In this document: positions 19,743 through 28,869 of the stretch, one piece after another
Layout of the letters: each line of letters opens with the position of its first letter
How positions within the stretch are numbered: the stretch's first letter is position 1
The notes under the pieces: generated by a model
Seen by the model: only the letters and a program-made list of their open reading frames with translations
Database searches by the model: none
Told to the model about the DNA's origin: nothing
Translations under genes and position numbers: made by a program
NCBI GenBank assembly: GCA_039105265.1
Contig: JAPFFF010000253.1
Location: forward strand, 1 to 28,869
Length of the DNA stretch: 28,869 nucleotides
Direction: 5' to 3'
Origin: Tritrichomonas musculus
Taxonomy: Eukaryota > Parabasalia > Tritrichomonadida > Tritrichomonadidae

Positions 19743-20829
19743 CAAAATTGATTAAAAATCAAATATAGTTAGGTTTTAAAAGCAAATGTTTTTATTTTTG
19801 TTTTTGTTTTGCTTTTTATAATTTAATTTGATTTTTTGAAAAGTAAATTGCCATTTTTCTGTAAATAAAAATAAAGTATTCAAAATTCAAAGGTTAATTT
19901 TATTAGCAATTCATAAAAATAGAATGATATTTACTTGTTTTTTTTAATCTAAACACTTATCAAAACAAAATAAAAACAAACTTTTTAAATAAATCTTATA
20001 AAGCATCACTGAATTTTTTTTTTTTTTTTTGAATGAATCTTATCAATTTATTTTTAAAAATCTTTCATCTATTCAATTCTCACAAATTTAGTAAATAATA
20101 TTCTGAATTTTTGTTAAGAGTTTAGATTAAAAAAACAAGTTTAATAATATCGTTTTTGATTTCATTTATTCATGTGTAATGAAAACTGAGATTCACCTGA
20201 ATTTAAGTCGAATATTCAATGTTGAGTAAATTCCAATAATTAATTATCTTTTTATAACAAATTTTCAGAGGTGGAATAAAAAAAAAAAAAAAAAAAAAAA
20301 ATTGCAACAAATTCTTGATTAAAAAGATAGAATATTATTTACAATGTTTTCATGAGTTTTTAAGTTAGTTTAAATCAATATTAGAAGTTTTTTAAAAATA
20401 TGAATGAAATATAAAAATATATATTTTATATTATTCTGATTAAAAGATCATAATTTGAATTATAGTGTAAAAATAAAAATATTTGGTACATCTTACGTAA
20501 TTAATCAAAATATTTTTATCAGCCTCTAAAATTTTATCATTAAATATTAGTATTTACTCAACATCGAATATTCCACTTAAATCCAAGTGAATTTCAGTTT
20601 TCATCACACATGAATAAAAGAAATCAGAATCGATATTATTTAATTCCATCAATTTTTATGAATTGCTATTAAAATTGACCTTTGAATTTTGAATACTTTA
20701 TTTTTATTTACAGGAAAATGGCAATTTACTTTTCAAAAAATTAAATTTAATTATAAAAAGCAAAACAAAAACAAAAATAAAAACATTTGCTTTTAAAACC
20801 TAACTATATTTGATTTTAAATCAATTTTG
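19743..20829. repeat. Older inverted repeat inside the module's 3' region
   Basis: 19743-19930 is the reverse complement of 20642-20829, and about 20150-20235 pairs with 20556-20640. The arms differ at noticeably more positions than L against R, and about 220 bp is missing from one arm, so this palindrome is older than the L/R duplication. The loop holds long A and T runs and no gene. Confidence 0.8.
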
Positions 20830-21690
20830 TGAATATAATCAAATGATTATCATAAATATAAAAATGAAAACAGTGTTGAATTTCAAGCATACAAAATTTT
20901 ATGGCTGTTGTTATTAAAATAGGATATTCTTATTTATATTTTTTCAGAATTTAATAATTTTTGAATAAGCATAATGTGAAATTATTATTCATATCTGATT
21001 ACTATGAATAATAATGATTTTGTTTTTATTTTCTAAAGTAAATGCTAAATTAGTGACTAAATCATTTTTCTAAATTTTTTTTAATGATTTAAAAAAAATA
21101 TATTACTATTTCATGAATTCCTCTAATTCTAAATGATAAATGCAAAAAAATTCAGAAATTGTTTGTCTTAATATTTTTTTTTTGTCACCAATTTCTTTCT
21201 TTTTATGAATGAGTCAAGTATTAGATGATAATCATTTTAATGAAAACATTTTTTATCATAATTGCATAAAAGATGTATTTATATGCTAGTTAAAGAAAAA
21301 AATAATTATTATGGCAATTATGATTGTGAATATTCTGGTTTTAGGTTTTCCAAACGTTTCAAAAGCATATCACAAGTGGAATTTATAATTAATGAAAATT
21401 GAATTCATTCAATTTTGAATGAAAAAAATATGGATTTCAGCAAAGTCCAAAAATAGCAAAGATATAAACTCCTAGATCAGAAAAAATAATACCGTAAACT
21501 TTGGTTTAATATTATATCATCAACTACTATTTTGAAGCTTTATCACCATTAGATCTATTAACAAATAATTCGTGATATAATTTTTTAAATATGAAGTAAT
21601 ATCTGCTGAAATCCAATAAAATATTAATTGGAATTTGATTAAATATCTGCTGAAATCAGTGTTTGCACTTTTGCTATTTGATATTTCAAA
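20830..21690. other. A+T-rich spacer
   Basis: No gene is supported. A short phrase, AAATATCTGCTGAAATC, occurs twice near 21592-21660, with small direct repeats around it. Otherwise the sequence is low-complexity A/T DNA. Confidence 0.5.
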
Positions 21691-21692
21691 AA

Positions 21693-21999
21693 TCATCAAA
21701 ATTCATCAAAAATTCATCAAATATTTCAGTAAAATATCAGAATATTTCCATCTGGTTAACAATTATAATTTAAAAAAAAAATATAAAAAATAACGAATAA
21801 TAAATACGATTATTTTTCATTTAATTTCTTGATATTTTTAATTCAATTTTTGCTATTTTTCATTCAATTTCTTGATATTTTTCATTCAATTTCTTGAAAT
21901 TTTTTCATTGAAAATTGATTGCTGACATTTCAAGAATTTGAATGAAAAATAGCAAAAATTGAATAGAAAATATCACAAATTGAATAAAAAATGATCGTA
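21693..21999. repeat. Fold-back repeat, uninterrupted copy
   Basis: The stretch has a direct copy starting at about 22552. Its core (21805-21999, 195 bp) folds back on itself: TACGATTATTTTTCATTTAA on the left pairs imperfectly with the right end. The left half is a small tandem array of a roughly 22-bp unit built on TTTCTTGATATTTTTCATTC. This copy serves as the empty site for the 1.93-kb insertion in the second copy. It is probably a fold-back MITE or a derived satellite; no target duplication is clear. Confidence 0.75.
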
Positions 22000-22214
22000 A
22001 AACGATTTCCATAAATCTATATACAAGGCTTGGTTAACCATTTTAAATATGGGGTTTTATATAAATGAAAGAATTATTTTTTTTAAAAAAAAAAAAACTA
22101 AAGGCAAGCTTTATAACTAAAGAGTTTATTAAATATTAATAGAAAACCATTAACAAAAACCAAAATGTGTTTTAATTTAATTGTGTATAATTTAAGCAAA
22201 AGCTCTGTTTTAAT

Positions 22215-22382
22215 CTAGCAAATATTGCAGCAAGGATCTTTCCAATTTCTACATCTGAAGTTGATGCAGAGATGGCATTCTAGCAGATTAAATGACCTTT
22301 TGATTCGAGAAACAAGATAAATCCAAAAACAATAATTAATGAACAGAAAAGGAATACTCAGTCTAATTCTCTTATTTTTTAG
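22215..22382 (+). pseudogene. Remnant of hAT transposase C-terminal (dimerisation) domain
   Basis: One plus-strand frame of 56 codons reads LANIAARIFPISTSEVDAEM, then PFDSRNKINPKTIINEQKRN, with two internal stops. The arrangement of a hydrophobic helix, a P-x-S-x-x-E core, an A-F or R-x-F step and a later R-N-[KR]-[IL]-x-P-x-T-[IL] motif is characteristic of the hAT dimerisation region, where intact proteins read like SEASAERxFS...RNRLSPETL. Only this C-terminal scrap is recognisable; the frame is not open upstream. It lies between the two fold-back repeat copies and may come from a former autonomous relative of the hAT-like elements nearby, but that link is inferred. Confidence 0.55.
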
Positions 22383-23115
22383 TCACAATGTGGTATTATC
22401 CCAATCATAAATCAAAATCTTAATAATAATATTTAATAATTAACAAATTTTTTATTTTATATTTATCATATTTGCTTTTTTTCACTTTTATTATTAAATA
22501 TATTTCAATTTTATAACACTGAACGAAGATTGATGAAAAAAAGATATTATTATCATCAAAATTCATCAAAAATTCATCAAATATTTCAGTAAAATATCAG
22601 AATATTTCTAATATCTTTATATTCATCTGGTTAACAATCATATTTTAAAAAAAAATTTAAAAATAACGAATAATAAATACGATTATTTTTAATTTAATTT
22701 CTTGCTATTTTTAATTCAATTTTTGATATTTTTCATTCAATTTCTTGAAATTTTTTCATTGAAAATTGATTGCTGAAATTTCAACTAGGCTTTTGTGTCC
22801 ATATAAAAAAGTGTCCATTTAAATTCAAAAAGTGAGCTTGGATACAAAATTTTGTTCGTTATTATTTGAGAACTATTGAGTGTACAAAATATCCATTTGG
22901 ACACATTTATTTCAATTTTGGATACACTCTTAATTTTCAATTAATTAATTCCAATGAATTAAATGGATATTTGATCGTCGTGGTTAAAAAATAAATGAGA
23001 TTGTAAATATTATTATACATAAATATTTATTTATATTGTTTAATATTTTTATTAATTTATTATTTAATCTTTGTTATAATATTATTTATTTGATTTGTAA
23101 ATTGCATATTCTTAA

Positions 23116-24282
23116 GGTTCTCCTTCCCTAAAAAAATGTATATTATTCAGAGTAGTGGAATATTTTTTTTATAACGGATTTCTCTCAATTTAAAAAGGCA
23201 ATATTTCACTAATCTAATCATTTTCTCTCTCCGATATTAATAAGGTATACTATATATTTCATGAATATATCATATATTTACTTGAATTGAAAATTATCAT
23301 TATTCACATTCATGTGAATTGATGATATTTTGAATGGAAAATTGGCTGATGATATTGAGGACATTTTCTGATCATCTTTTTCTCCGCATTTTAATAAAAA
23401 ATATATATGAATTTTGTCTGATATTGATAGCTCAATTTTTTAATAAATGGAATTAAAGTTTTTACTTTTTCAATGTAAACGTACATATTATTTTTTGAAA
23501 TTGAAAAGATTTGGAGTCCAATTGAGTAGTATTTGATTTTGAAATTGAAAAGATTTCGAGTGTAATTGAATTGTTTTTATTTTCGAAATTGAAAAGATTA
23601 TAAAAATAAAATGGCTTTTTGAATATTTTTTATTTTATAAAATATCAAACTTTTTGTGAAAGAGTTTTTTTTTATATTTTTTATATGCTTTTGCAATTAT
23701 GCTCTTCCTATTTTTATTAAAAAAGAGAAATATTTTGGAAATTCAAATATTGAATTGTATTTTAAAAAGTTGATAGATTTATTAGAAAATCTAAAAAAAT
23801 TTCTGATTTATCGTCTTAACTTAAAAAAATAAATTTATCTTATTTTTATACTATTTAAAATTCTAGTATACTTGAAATATAGATTAACAAATTTACATTT
23901 ATTACTTTAAAATATATTTAAACTGTTATAAATCAGAGGTTTTATTTGCCATAACTCTTATTATTCAATATTGAATTAACTCATAGAATATATAATTCAA
24001 TAGAGCATTTTTCGGAAAAAGTTTTGGTGAAAAATAAAAAGATTTTGGCTTCAACGATTAAATCTTATTTTATTCAAAATTTTATTGATTTTTTAATTTT
24101 TGTGGTTTCTATCTGTAAAAAAACAAAATCGGTAAGATTTCATAAATATATTTTTATTCAATCTTTTGAAATATATATCTATATAAATTTTATATTTTAA
24201 TTCATTTTTAAAAACGATATTTATGCATATTTTATTTGTGAAATCTCATTGAATTTTATCTTATGAATTTGAAAGGAGAACC
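23116..24282. mobile_element. TTAA-flanked MITE, second copy, interrupted
   Basis: It has the same inverted ends (GGTTCTCCTT) and the same TTAA flanks (23112-23115 and 24283-24286) as 664-1012, but reversed. Its length of 1167 bp minus the 810-bp insertion and its 8-bp duplication equals 349, the exact length of the first copy. It lies inside the 1.93-kb hAT-like element and is therefore younger than that insertion. Confidence 0.88.
23149..23958. mobile_element. hAT-like element, 810 bp, innermost of the nest
   Basis: It is flanked by the exact 8-bp duplication TATTATTC (23141-23148 and 23959-23966); the MITE copy at 664-1012 has a single TATTATTC at this point. The ends, AGAGTAGTGG and reversed AGAGTTATGG, match at 8 of 10 positions, in hAT style. 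It has no coding capacity. Three similar stretches containing GAAATTGAAAAGATT lie within it at about 23496-23600. It is the youngest insertion of the set. Confidence 0.82.
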
Positions 24283-24785
24283 TTAAATTTTATTCAATAT
24301 ATTATAATATTTTTAATATTTTTTTTTATTTTAAAAATATATTTTTATATATTTATATAGTAATGAAATAATGAAGAAATAATACATATAATTGCATTTT
24401 AACGAAAATATTTTTAATTTTGTTAAAGAAAAAAAATTGAGAGTATTATTCAAAATTTAAGAAAAAAAAATATATCGACTTTCACTTTTTTTCTTTAGCA
24501 AGACAAATTAAAAAATGTAGAAAAATGAATATGATATTTTCGTTTTTTTACAAAAGAAATATTATATGTCCAAAAAAAAATTTATGGACACAGATATTCA
24601 AAAAATACTCTCAAAAAGAGTATTTTTAAAAATTTTGTATCCATCAAAATTCTTAAAGCTTCATCAAAAAGTTAGAAAATGGAAACTTTTTTATATGGAC
24701 ACAAAAGCCTAGAATTTCAAGAATTTGAATGAAAAATAGCAAAATTGAATAGAAAATATCACAAATTGAATAAAAAATGATCGTA

Positions 24786-25652
24786 AAACTTTTTATGATA
24801 TTTATTTTATTATCAGAATTATATAACTTTTTGTGAAAGACATTATGATTTTATATCATACATAAACCTTCTTATTAATAATATTATTTGCATATATTAT
24901 ACATTTTTATGTGTTTTTATAAATTATATATTATTTAAATGTCAATATTAAATTATTTAAGGAAATATTTACTGTAATATTAATTCTTTTAAAATTAAAA
25001 AAAATAAATTTAATATTTCTTATGTTAAAAACTTTATTTGGAAAAATATTATCAAATTATTTTTATGAATATATTTATATATTTATATTATAGATATTTA
25101 AATAGAATAATATTATATAAATAAATCATAGAAAGATAGATATAATCTTATTATAATAAAAAAAATAATTTATGAAAAAGTTTAAAAATATTTTTTCTAT
25201 TTGAGAATATTTGAAAGATCAATTCAATATATGATTTTTGGTTTTTTTAATTTTGATAATATTTATTGATGCATATAATATTTAACATGTAACAATAGTT
25301 AAATAATATATAATTATAAATAAAATAATAAATAGAGATAAATATATAAAAATAAATGTTTACTGAATAAAATAAATTTAAATTAATTTAATATATTATT
25401 AAAAATGGTTCATATATTTCAACTTTTTCTGAAATAATTATTTTATTCAATTTTTTTGTGAAATTATTTCCTTCCTGTAAAAATTAAATAAATAACATAA
25501 ATCTAAGACCAAAATTATAAAAAAATATTTCAATCATAAAAATATTTAATTTCTAAACTATCTAAACTTTTTCGGAAAGAGCAACCATTGAATTTATTTT
25601 CTATAAGATTTTTGTATTTTGAAAGGTTTATATATTTTACAGCAGTACACCC
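24786..25652. other. A+T-rich spacer
   Basis: Nothing is supported here apart from low-complexity A/T sequence. No inverted ends, tandem array or coding-like stretch stands out. Confidence 0.55.
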
Positions 25653-26415
25653 TTAAGGTACAAATCCAGTACGTTTAATATTGAGAGGGTACCCGTTTAT
25701 TATTTGTGAGAAGTGCCTCCCCAGAAAAAGTCGATGAATTCTGTTTAAACGCATGAAAATGTCAGATTCCACTTTTTGCCAAAATATAGGCCAATTTTTT
25801 TTAATATTCTAAAATTTAATTTTTATCTTCTTTTTTCTATTAGTAAAAATACTTTTCTTTTCAGTAATCAAGCTATTTATCAAAGTTATCCTATATACAA
25901 TACTATATTTGATATCAAAGTTCGATCAATAATCAAGATTTTCATATTATTATTCTGAAATATCAAAATATTATTTAATATCATATAAGAAATGAAATAT
26001 GATTATATTTAATATCATATAAGTAATAAATCCTTTTTCATTATATATATTTAGGCAAAATAAAATTCTTTTAATTATCTTATTGTTTTTAACAAAAAGT
26101 TTCAACGCTTACATTTACTGAATTTTAAAACAAATATTGAAAGTAACTTTATTTATTTATTCTCAATTGTGTAAAATAAATTCTTAAAATTTAAAAAAGA
26201 TATTCAACTCAATTCGGAAATTTTCATGTCCGATAGGATTATTTTTCGATATATCTCAATTAAAAAATATTACAAAAGTAAATTTATTAAAAATATAATT
26301 TATATATTAAAATATATATTTGATAAATCAAAAAAATAATATATAAATATTTATTTAATAAGATATTATTCTTTTAAATTGAATGAAACTTGAAAAATAA
26401 ATAACTAAGTTTATT

Positions 26416-27245
26416 ATGATACCGAATAAAAGAAAAGTTGCTTCGATCAGAATAAATGTCGAAAAAGATGAATTAATTAATCTCATAAAATATGATTTAA
26501 ATGCGAGATTGGCTTTTGCACATTATATGCCGATATATACGCAATCAAAATTAGAAAATAATTACGAAGTTCAACAAAAATGTATTAATTCTATCAAAGA
26601 ATCAATTATTCTTTTATTTCCTCAACCGTTCCGAAAAGATCTTCTATTCAAAAAAAAAATTCAAGATTTAATTAATGAACTTATGGATGAACAAATTTTT
26701 GATATGCCACATTATATTTGTAATGAATTGAAAAAATTGTCTGGGACAATCAATGCTTTTTCACAATATGTTAATTCAGTTATTCAAAACATTGAGTTAA
26801 CGATTATCCAAAAAAATTTGCGTTTTAATAAGAAATCTCAAAAATATTTGCTCAATTTCAAAAAAGAATTCAATTGTAACATTAATAATTTTATAAGAAA
26901 GCTAAAAATTTTAGATTGTAGCATGGAGGTTGATTCATTTTTTTTTTTGAAGATGCAATTATAAATCAAATTAAGAGTCAAAACTCAAATTGCAATTATC
27001 CTAGATTAGCAAAAGTCCAAGTTGATAAATCTCAAATATCAATTAATTCAAATGAGAGTAAAATAAACAAAGATGAAAATGATCTATCGCAAATAAATCC
27101 TCAAATGTATTGTCGATCTCCGGTGCATACCATTTTGCCTTTAATCCATTCTCCAATTGCATCCACAATGAGTGCCGAACGACAATTTCAGTTTTCAAAT
27201 GCTAATTCAAATGCGAAAATTTGTTTTAATGAAGTTTCTTCATGA
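26416..27245 (+). CDS. Hypothetical helical protein inside the TTAA element, frame change at an 11-T run
   Basis: The frame opens at an ATG (MIPNKRKVASIRINVEKDEL) and runs about 174 codons to an 11-T tract at 26938-26948; there the first frame soon stops (26964). Reading continues in a neighbouring frame from GAAGATGC for about 98 codons to a TGA at 27243-27245. The first part is helical with charged and hydrophobic alternation (QKCINSIKESIILLFPQPFRK, cut here into visible blocks) and several Cys residues; the second part is Ser/Asn-rich and hydrophilic (YPRLAKVQVDKSQISIN, HSPIASTMSAERQFQFSN). Codon use is balanced on both sides of the tract, so the break may be a one-base homopolymer error, slippage, or recent damage. 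No signal peptide, membrane segment or catalytic motif is recognised. It fills most of the element between its inverted ends. Confidence 0.65.
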
Positions 27246-27281
27246 TTTCAATATTATTTGAATAATAAAAATAAAAATAAT

Positions 27282-27319
<38 letters not shown>
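27282..27319 (+). repeat. AAT trinucleotide microsatellite
   Basis: About twelve units of AAT/TAA lie some 40 bp downstream of the stop of the gene in the TTAA element. The tyrosine-rich frame on the opposite strand is an artefact of this repeat. Confidence 0.95.
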
Positions 27320-27322
<3 letters not shown>

Positions 27323-27562
27323 GGGTAGGCTAAGAAATGAACCAAGTTCCTTTTGAATTTTAAAAAAAAAATAAAAAAAAGGTTAATAGTAGAAACGAAC
27401 CATGTTTCTTTATCATATGTCAAAAAAATTTGCGGTTTCTTAACGTACTGGATTTGTACCTTAATATATAAATAAATATATTCAAACATATATATACATA
27501 TATTTAATTGGAATAATAATGAAATGAAGATTGAACATAATTATCTGAATTCTTTTTATACC

Positions 27563-27647
27563 CATTGAAAATAAATTGAATGAATTGTTGAGCGTTTAAA
27601 ATTAGGGATTTTCAACTCTCAATTATTCATTCAATTTTTTTTCAATG
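27563..27647. repeat. Inverted repeat with 30-bp arms
   Basis: 27563-27592 pairs with 27618-27647 with about two mismatches around a 25-nt loop. The arms contain ATTGAATGAAT-type words common throughout the window. It lies 100 bp beyond the TTAA element and could be a worn fold-back MITE. Confidence 0.75.
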
Positions 27648-27850
27648 AAAATAAATTTTTTTCTGATTACCAGAATTAATTATCTATGAATATTTCTAAA
27701 AGAGATTAAAATAAATCTTTTATTTTTAGTTTTATAAATATAATTAATATATTAATTTTTTATTTTATTCATTTTTCATCAATTCATAATGATCTTGATA
27801 TGATATATAGTTTTTTTTGGAGAATAATTCAAAAATTGAGTATTGTTTGA

Positions 27851-28611
27851 ATTAAAAATTTAGAAAACGTTCTGATAAATTTCATTTTTTATTTCAAACA
27901 TAACCAAAACTATAATCAAATTCAAGCTATTAAAGTTATCTCCCGTTTTCAAAATGACTATTTTTCGCTTCAATCAAAAAAAATCTTTAATTCGAATTAA
28001 AGATATTTACATATATGTTTCAAAGAAGGCGATTTACATTATCAGTCGTATTGTACCTTTTATCAAATAAGAGCGAAATCATCTAATCGACTTTATTTAT
28101 GCTCCTTTTTAAAAAATTCGAGATAGTAATAAATTGAATGGATTCTCAATATTTGAATTAAATACAATAGAAAATCAATTTGTTCATGAAAATATTTTAC
28201 CATAAAGGTCAATTATTCCAATATTTTCGAAAAATAAATTTTAGTAAAAAGCAACATGCTTTTTAAGACCAATATATAATATCCCAATGTTACCGATTTT
28301 TATCTTTTATCTTTCAAGATAAAAGCAATATAAATGATTTTTGACAAACAAATAAATAAAAAAATTGAATAAAAACTAAATCTAAATTTTCAATTAAATT
28401 ATGATTTCATTTTTCATCATTAAAGATTCTTCTGAATTTTTCTGAGAATAATTTAATGGTCGCATATGTTTTCCCTGTAATCAAATAATTGTGATATGCT
28501 TTCAAAAAATTCTGAGAGTTTAGCGTTGAAAATTCCTATTTAAAATCTCTAAAAAAAATCTTCGCGTCCCTCAATTTTGTAAGATTATTTGCGGTTTTGT
28601 ATCAAAACTGA
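27851..28611 (+). pseudogene. Decayed reading frame, family unknown
   Basis: One plus-strand frame is coding-like from 27851 to 28126 with a single in-frame TAA, including QAIKVISRFQNDYFSLQSKK and, after the stop, HICFKEGDLHYQSYCTFYQ. Further coding-like pieces follow in other frames: 28131-28244 (one stop) and 28243-28611 (several stops), the last with NNLMVAYVFPVIK and LNFVRLFAVLYQN. Residue use is more varied than in chance open frames of this A+T-rich DNA, so I read it as an eroded gene. There is no obvious start codon, and the break points and original ends are uncertain. No family is recognised. Confidence 0.35.
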
Positions 28612-28869
28612 AAAGAAAACAAAAATAAATTAACTTTTTGCAAAAATTTATTCAATTTTAGATTCATTCAAAATAATTTGATAAAAAAATAATCTCAATT
28701 CCAAAAAATTACCCGCAGATACTTCTTTATATTTTATAATTTATATGATTTAATAACTATCCATAATAATAGATAATAAATAATAAGTTAAAATAAAATA
28801 AATAATTAATTGGAATGAGAAAAAATATTTTTTATTACTTTGATTTATATTCAAAAAATTGAGTGAAAT
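28612..28869. other. A+T-rich end of the window
   Basis: No gene or repeat is supported; the sequence runs off the window. Confidence 0.5.

Larger units (their letters stand above)
16034..20731 (+). repeat. Copy R: fullest copy of the ORF2-ORF1 module
   Basis: R holds in order the minus-strand coding-like stretch, an inserted MITE, ORF2 (minus), about 1 kb of shared upstream DNA, ORF1 (plus) and a 3' region. 17875-20277 pairs with inverted arm L, 16034-17931 with M, 19553-20731 with the end of M, and 19883-20375 with P. The 3' part has an older internal inverted repeat (19743-19930 with 20642-20829). Because all other copies can be derived from it by loss or inversion, R is the best reference for the module. 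Confidence 0.9.
22785..24712. mobile_element. hAT-like element, 1928 bp, non-autonomous
   Basis: The perfect 28-bp inverted ends begin CTAGGCTTTTGTGTCC and stay similar for about 35 bp. The flanks carry an exact 8-bp duplication AATTTCAA (22777-22784 and 24713-24720), and the uninterrupted repeat at 21693-21999 shows the empty site. No transposase frame survives or ever fitted in the remaining sequence. More than half its length (about 1.17 kb) is a later insertion at 23116-24282; without it the element is about 760 bp. TTTGGATACA- and TGGACAC-type words recur near the ends. Confidence 0.88.
22552..24785. repeat. Fold-back repeat, second copy, split by an insertion
   Basis: 22552-22784 and 24713-24785 together match 21693-21999. 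After removing the insertion and one 8-bp duplication the fold-back core (22678-24785) is 172 bp against 195 in the first copy. The shortfall is about one 22-bp tandem unit, which is visibly missing on the left side. The two copies are direct repeats about 550 bp apart. Confidence 0.8.
25657..27460 (+). mobile_element. TTAA-flanked 1.8-kb element carrying an unknown gene
   Basis: The perfect 19-bp inverted ends GGTACAAATCCAGTACGTT are bounded on both sides by TTAA (25653-25656 and 27461-27464). Inside is one gene (26416-27245) of about 276 codons that does not look like a piggyBac transposase, which is normally about twice as long with spaced catalytic aspartates. The ends differ from those of the 349-bp MITE beyond TTAAGGT. 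G+C-richer stretches just inside the left end (GAGAGGGTACCCG, GTGCCTCCCCAG) may be binding sites. It is either a non-autonomous element with a passenger gene or a member of an undescribed TTAA family. It looks young, since the ends are perfect. Confidence 0.8.

Noticed and set aside
25776-25958. 60-codon plus-strand frame in the left part of the TTAA element
   Set aside because: It is hydrophobic and A+T-driven, with no sensible start and no relation to the gene downstream.
27226-27489. Minus-strand frame with a tyrosine run
   Set aside because: The run is the AAT microsatellite read on the other strand; the rest is A+T-rich filler next to the element's right end.
27563-27647. Transcription terminator hairpin
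   Set aside because: Stem-loop terminators are a bacterial feature, and this one is an A+T-rich fold-back in eukaryotic intergenic DNA not placed directly after a gene.
1-28869. Virus-like or LTR-type element
   Set aside because: No reverse transcriptase, integrase, capsid or DNA polymerase B motif was recognised in any frame, and no long terminal direct repeats bracket a coding region. The 265-bp inverted repeat alone is not enough to call a large virus-like element.

Overview
The window is strongly A+T-rich nuclear eukaryotic DNA, about four bases in five by eye, with long poly-T and poly-A runs, few genes and many transposon relics. I see no rRNA, tRNA, CRISPR array, bacterial-style operon or convincing spliceosomal intron. 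The compact intronless genes, and a TCAC just before the ATG of two of them, would fit a parabasalid protist such as a tritrichomonad. That is a weak guess; an arbuscular mycorrhizal fungus or another A+T-rich protist is not excluded.

Left third (1-10425). A 265-bp inverted repeat (247-512 and 9987-10250) brackets about 9.5 kb. Inside are a 349-bp TTAA-flanked MITE, a decayed gene (2144-3068), an intact 139-aa gene of unknown function (3421-3840), a Stowaway-like fold-back MITE (4055-4268), a 965-bp element with inverted ends (4693-5657), 3.5 kb of empty A+T DNA, and a hAT-like MITE built from 99-bp tandem repeats (9184-9977, exact 8-bp target duplication).

Middle third (10426-20830). This is a recently rearranged amplicon of one module with two divergent genes: ORF1 (185 aa, AT-hook-like basic start, acidic tail) and ORF2 (coiled-coil-like, frame broken at an A-rich stretch). 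Arm L (10426-12820) is an inverted, nearly identical copy of 17875-20277 in R. M (12858-15481) is a direct copy that has lost ORF1, and P (15529-16032) is a third partial copy. A TA-flanked MITE with a very G+C-rich palindrome cluster sits in R (16385-16921).

Right third (20830-28869). It has a fragment of hAT transposase (22215-22382) and a pair of fold-back repeats. The second fold-back was hit by a 1.93-kb hAT-like element (22785-24712). That element took in a TTAA-flanked MITE (23116-24282), which in turn took in an 810-bp hAT-like element (23149-23958). Unoccupied copies in the same window confirm two of these insertions. Next comes a 1.8-kb TTAA-flanked element (25657-27460) carrying a roughly 276-codon gene of unknown function, then another decayed reading frame (27851-28611).

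The best candidates for something undescribed are the 1.8-kb TTAA element with its unknown gene and the amplified ORF1/ORF2 module. No gene here could be tied to a known pathway from sequence alone.
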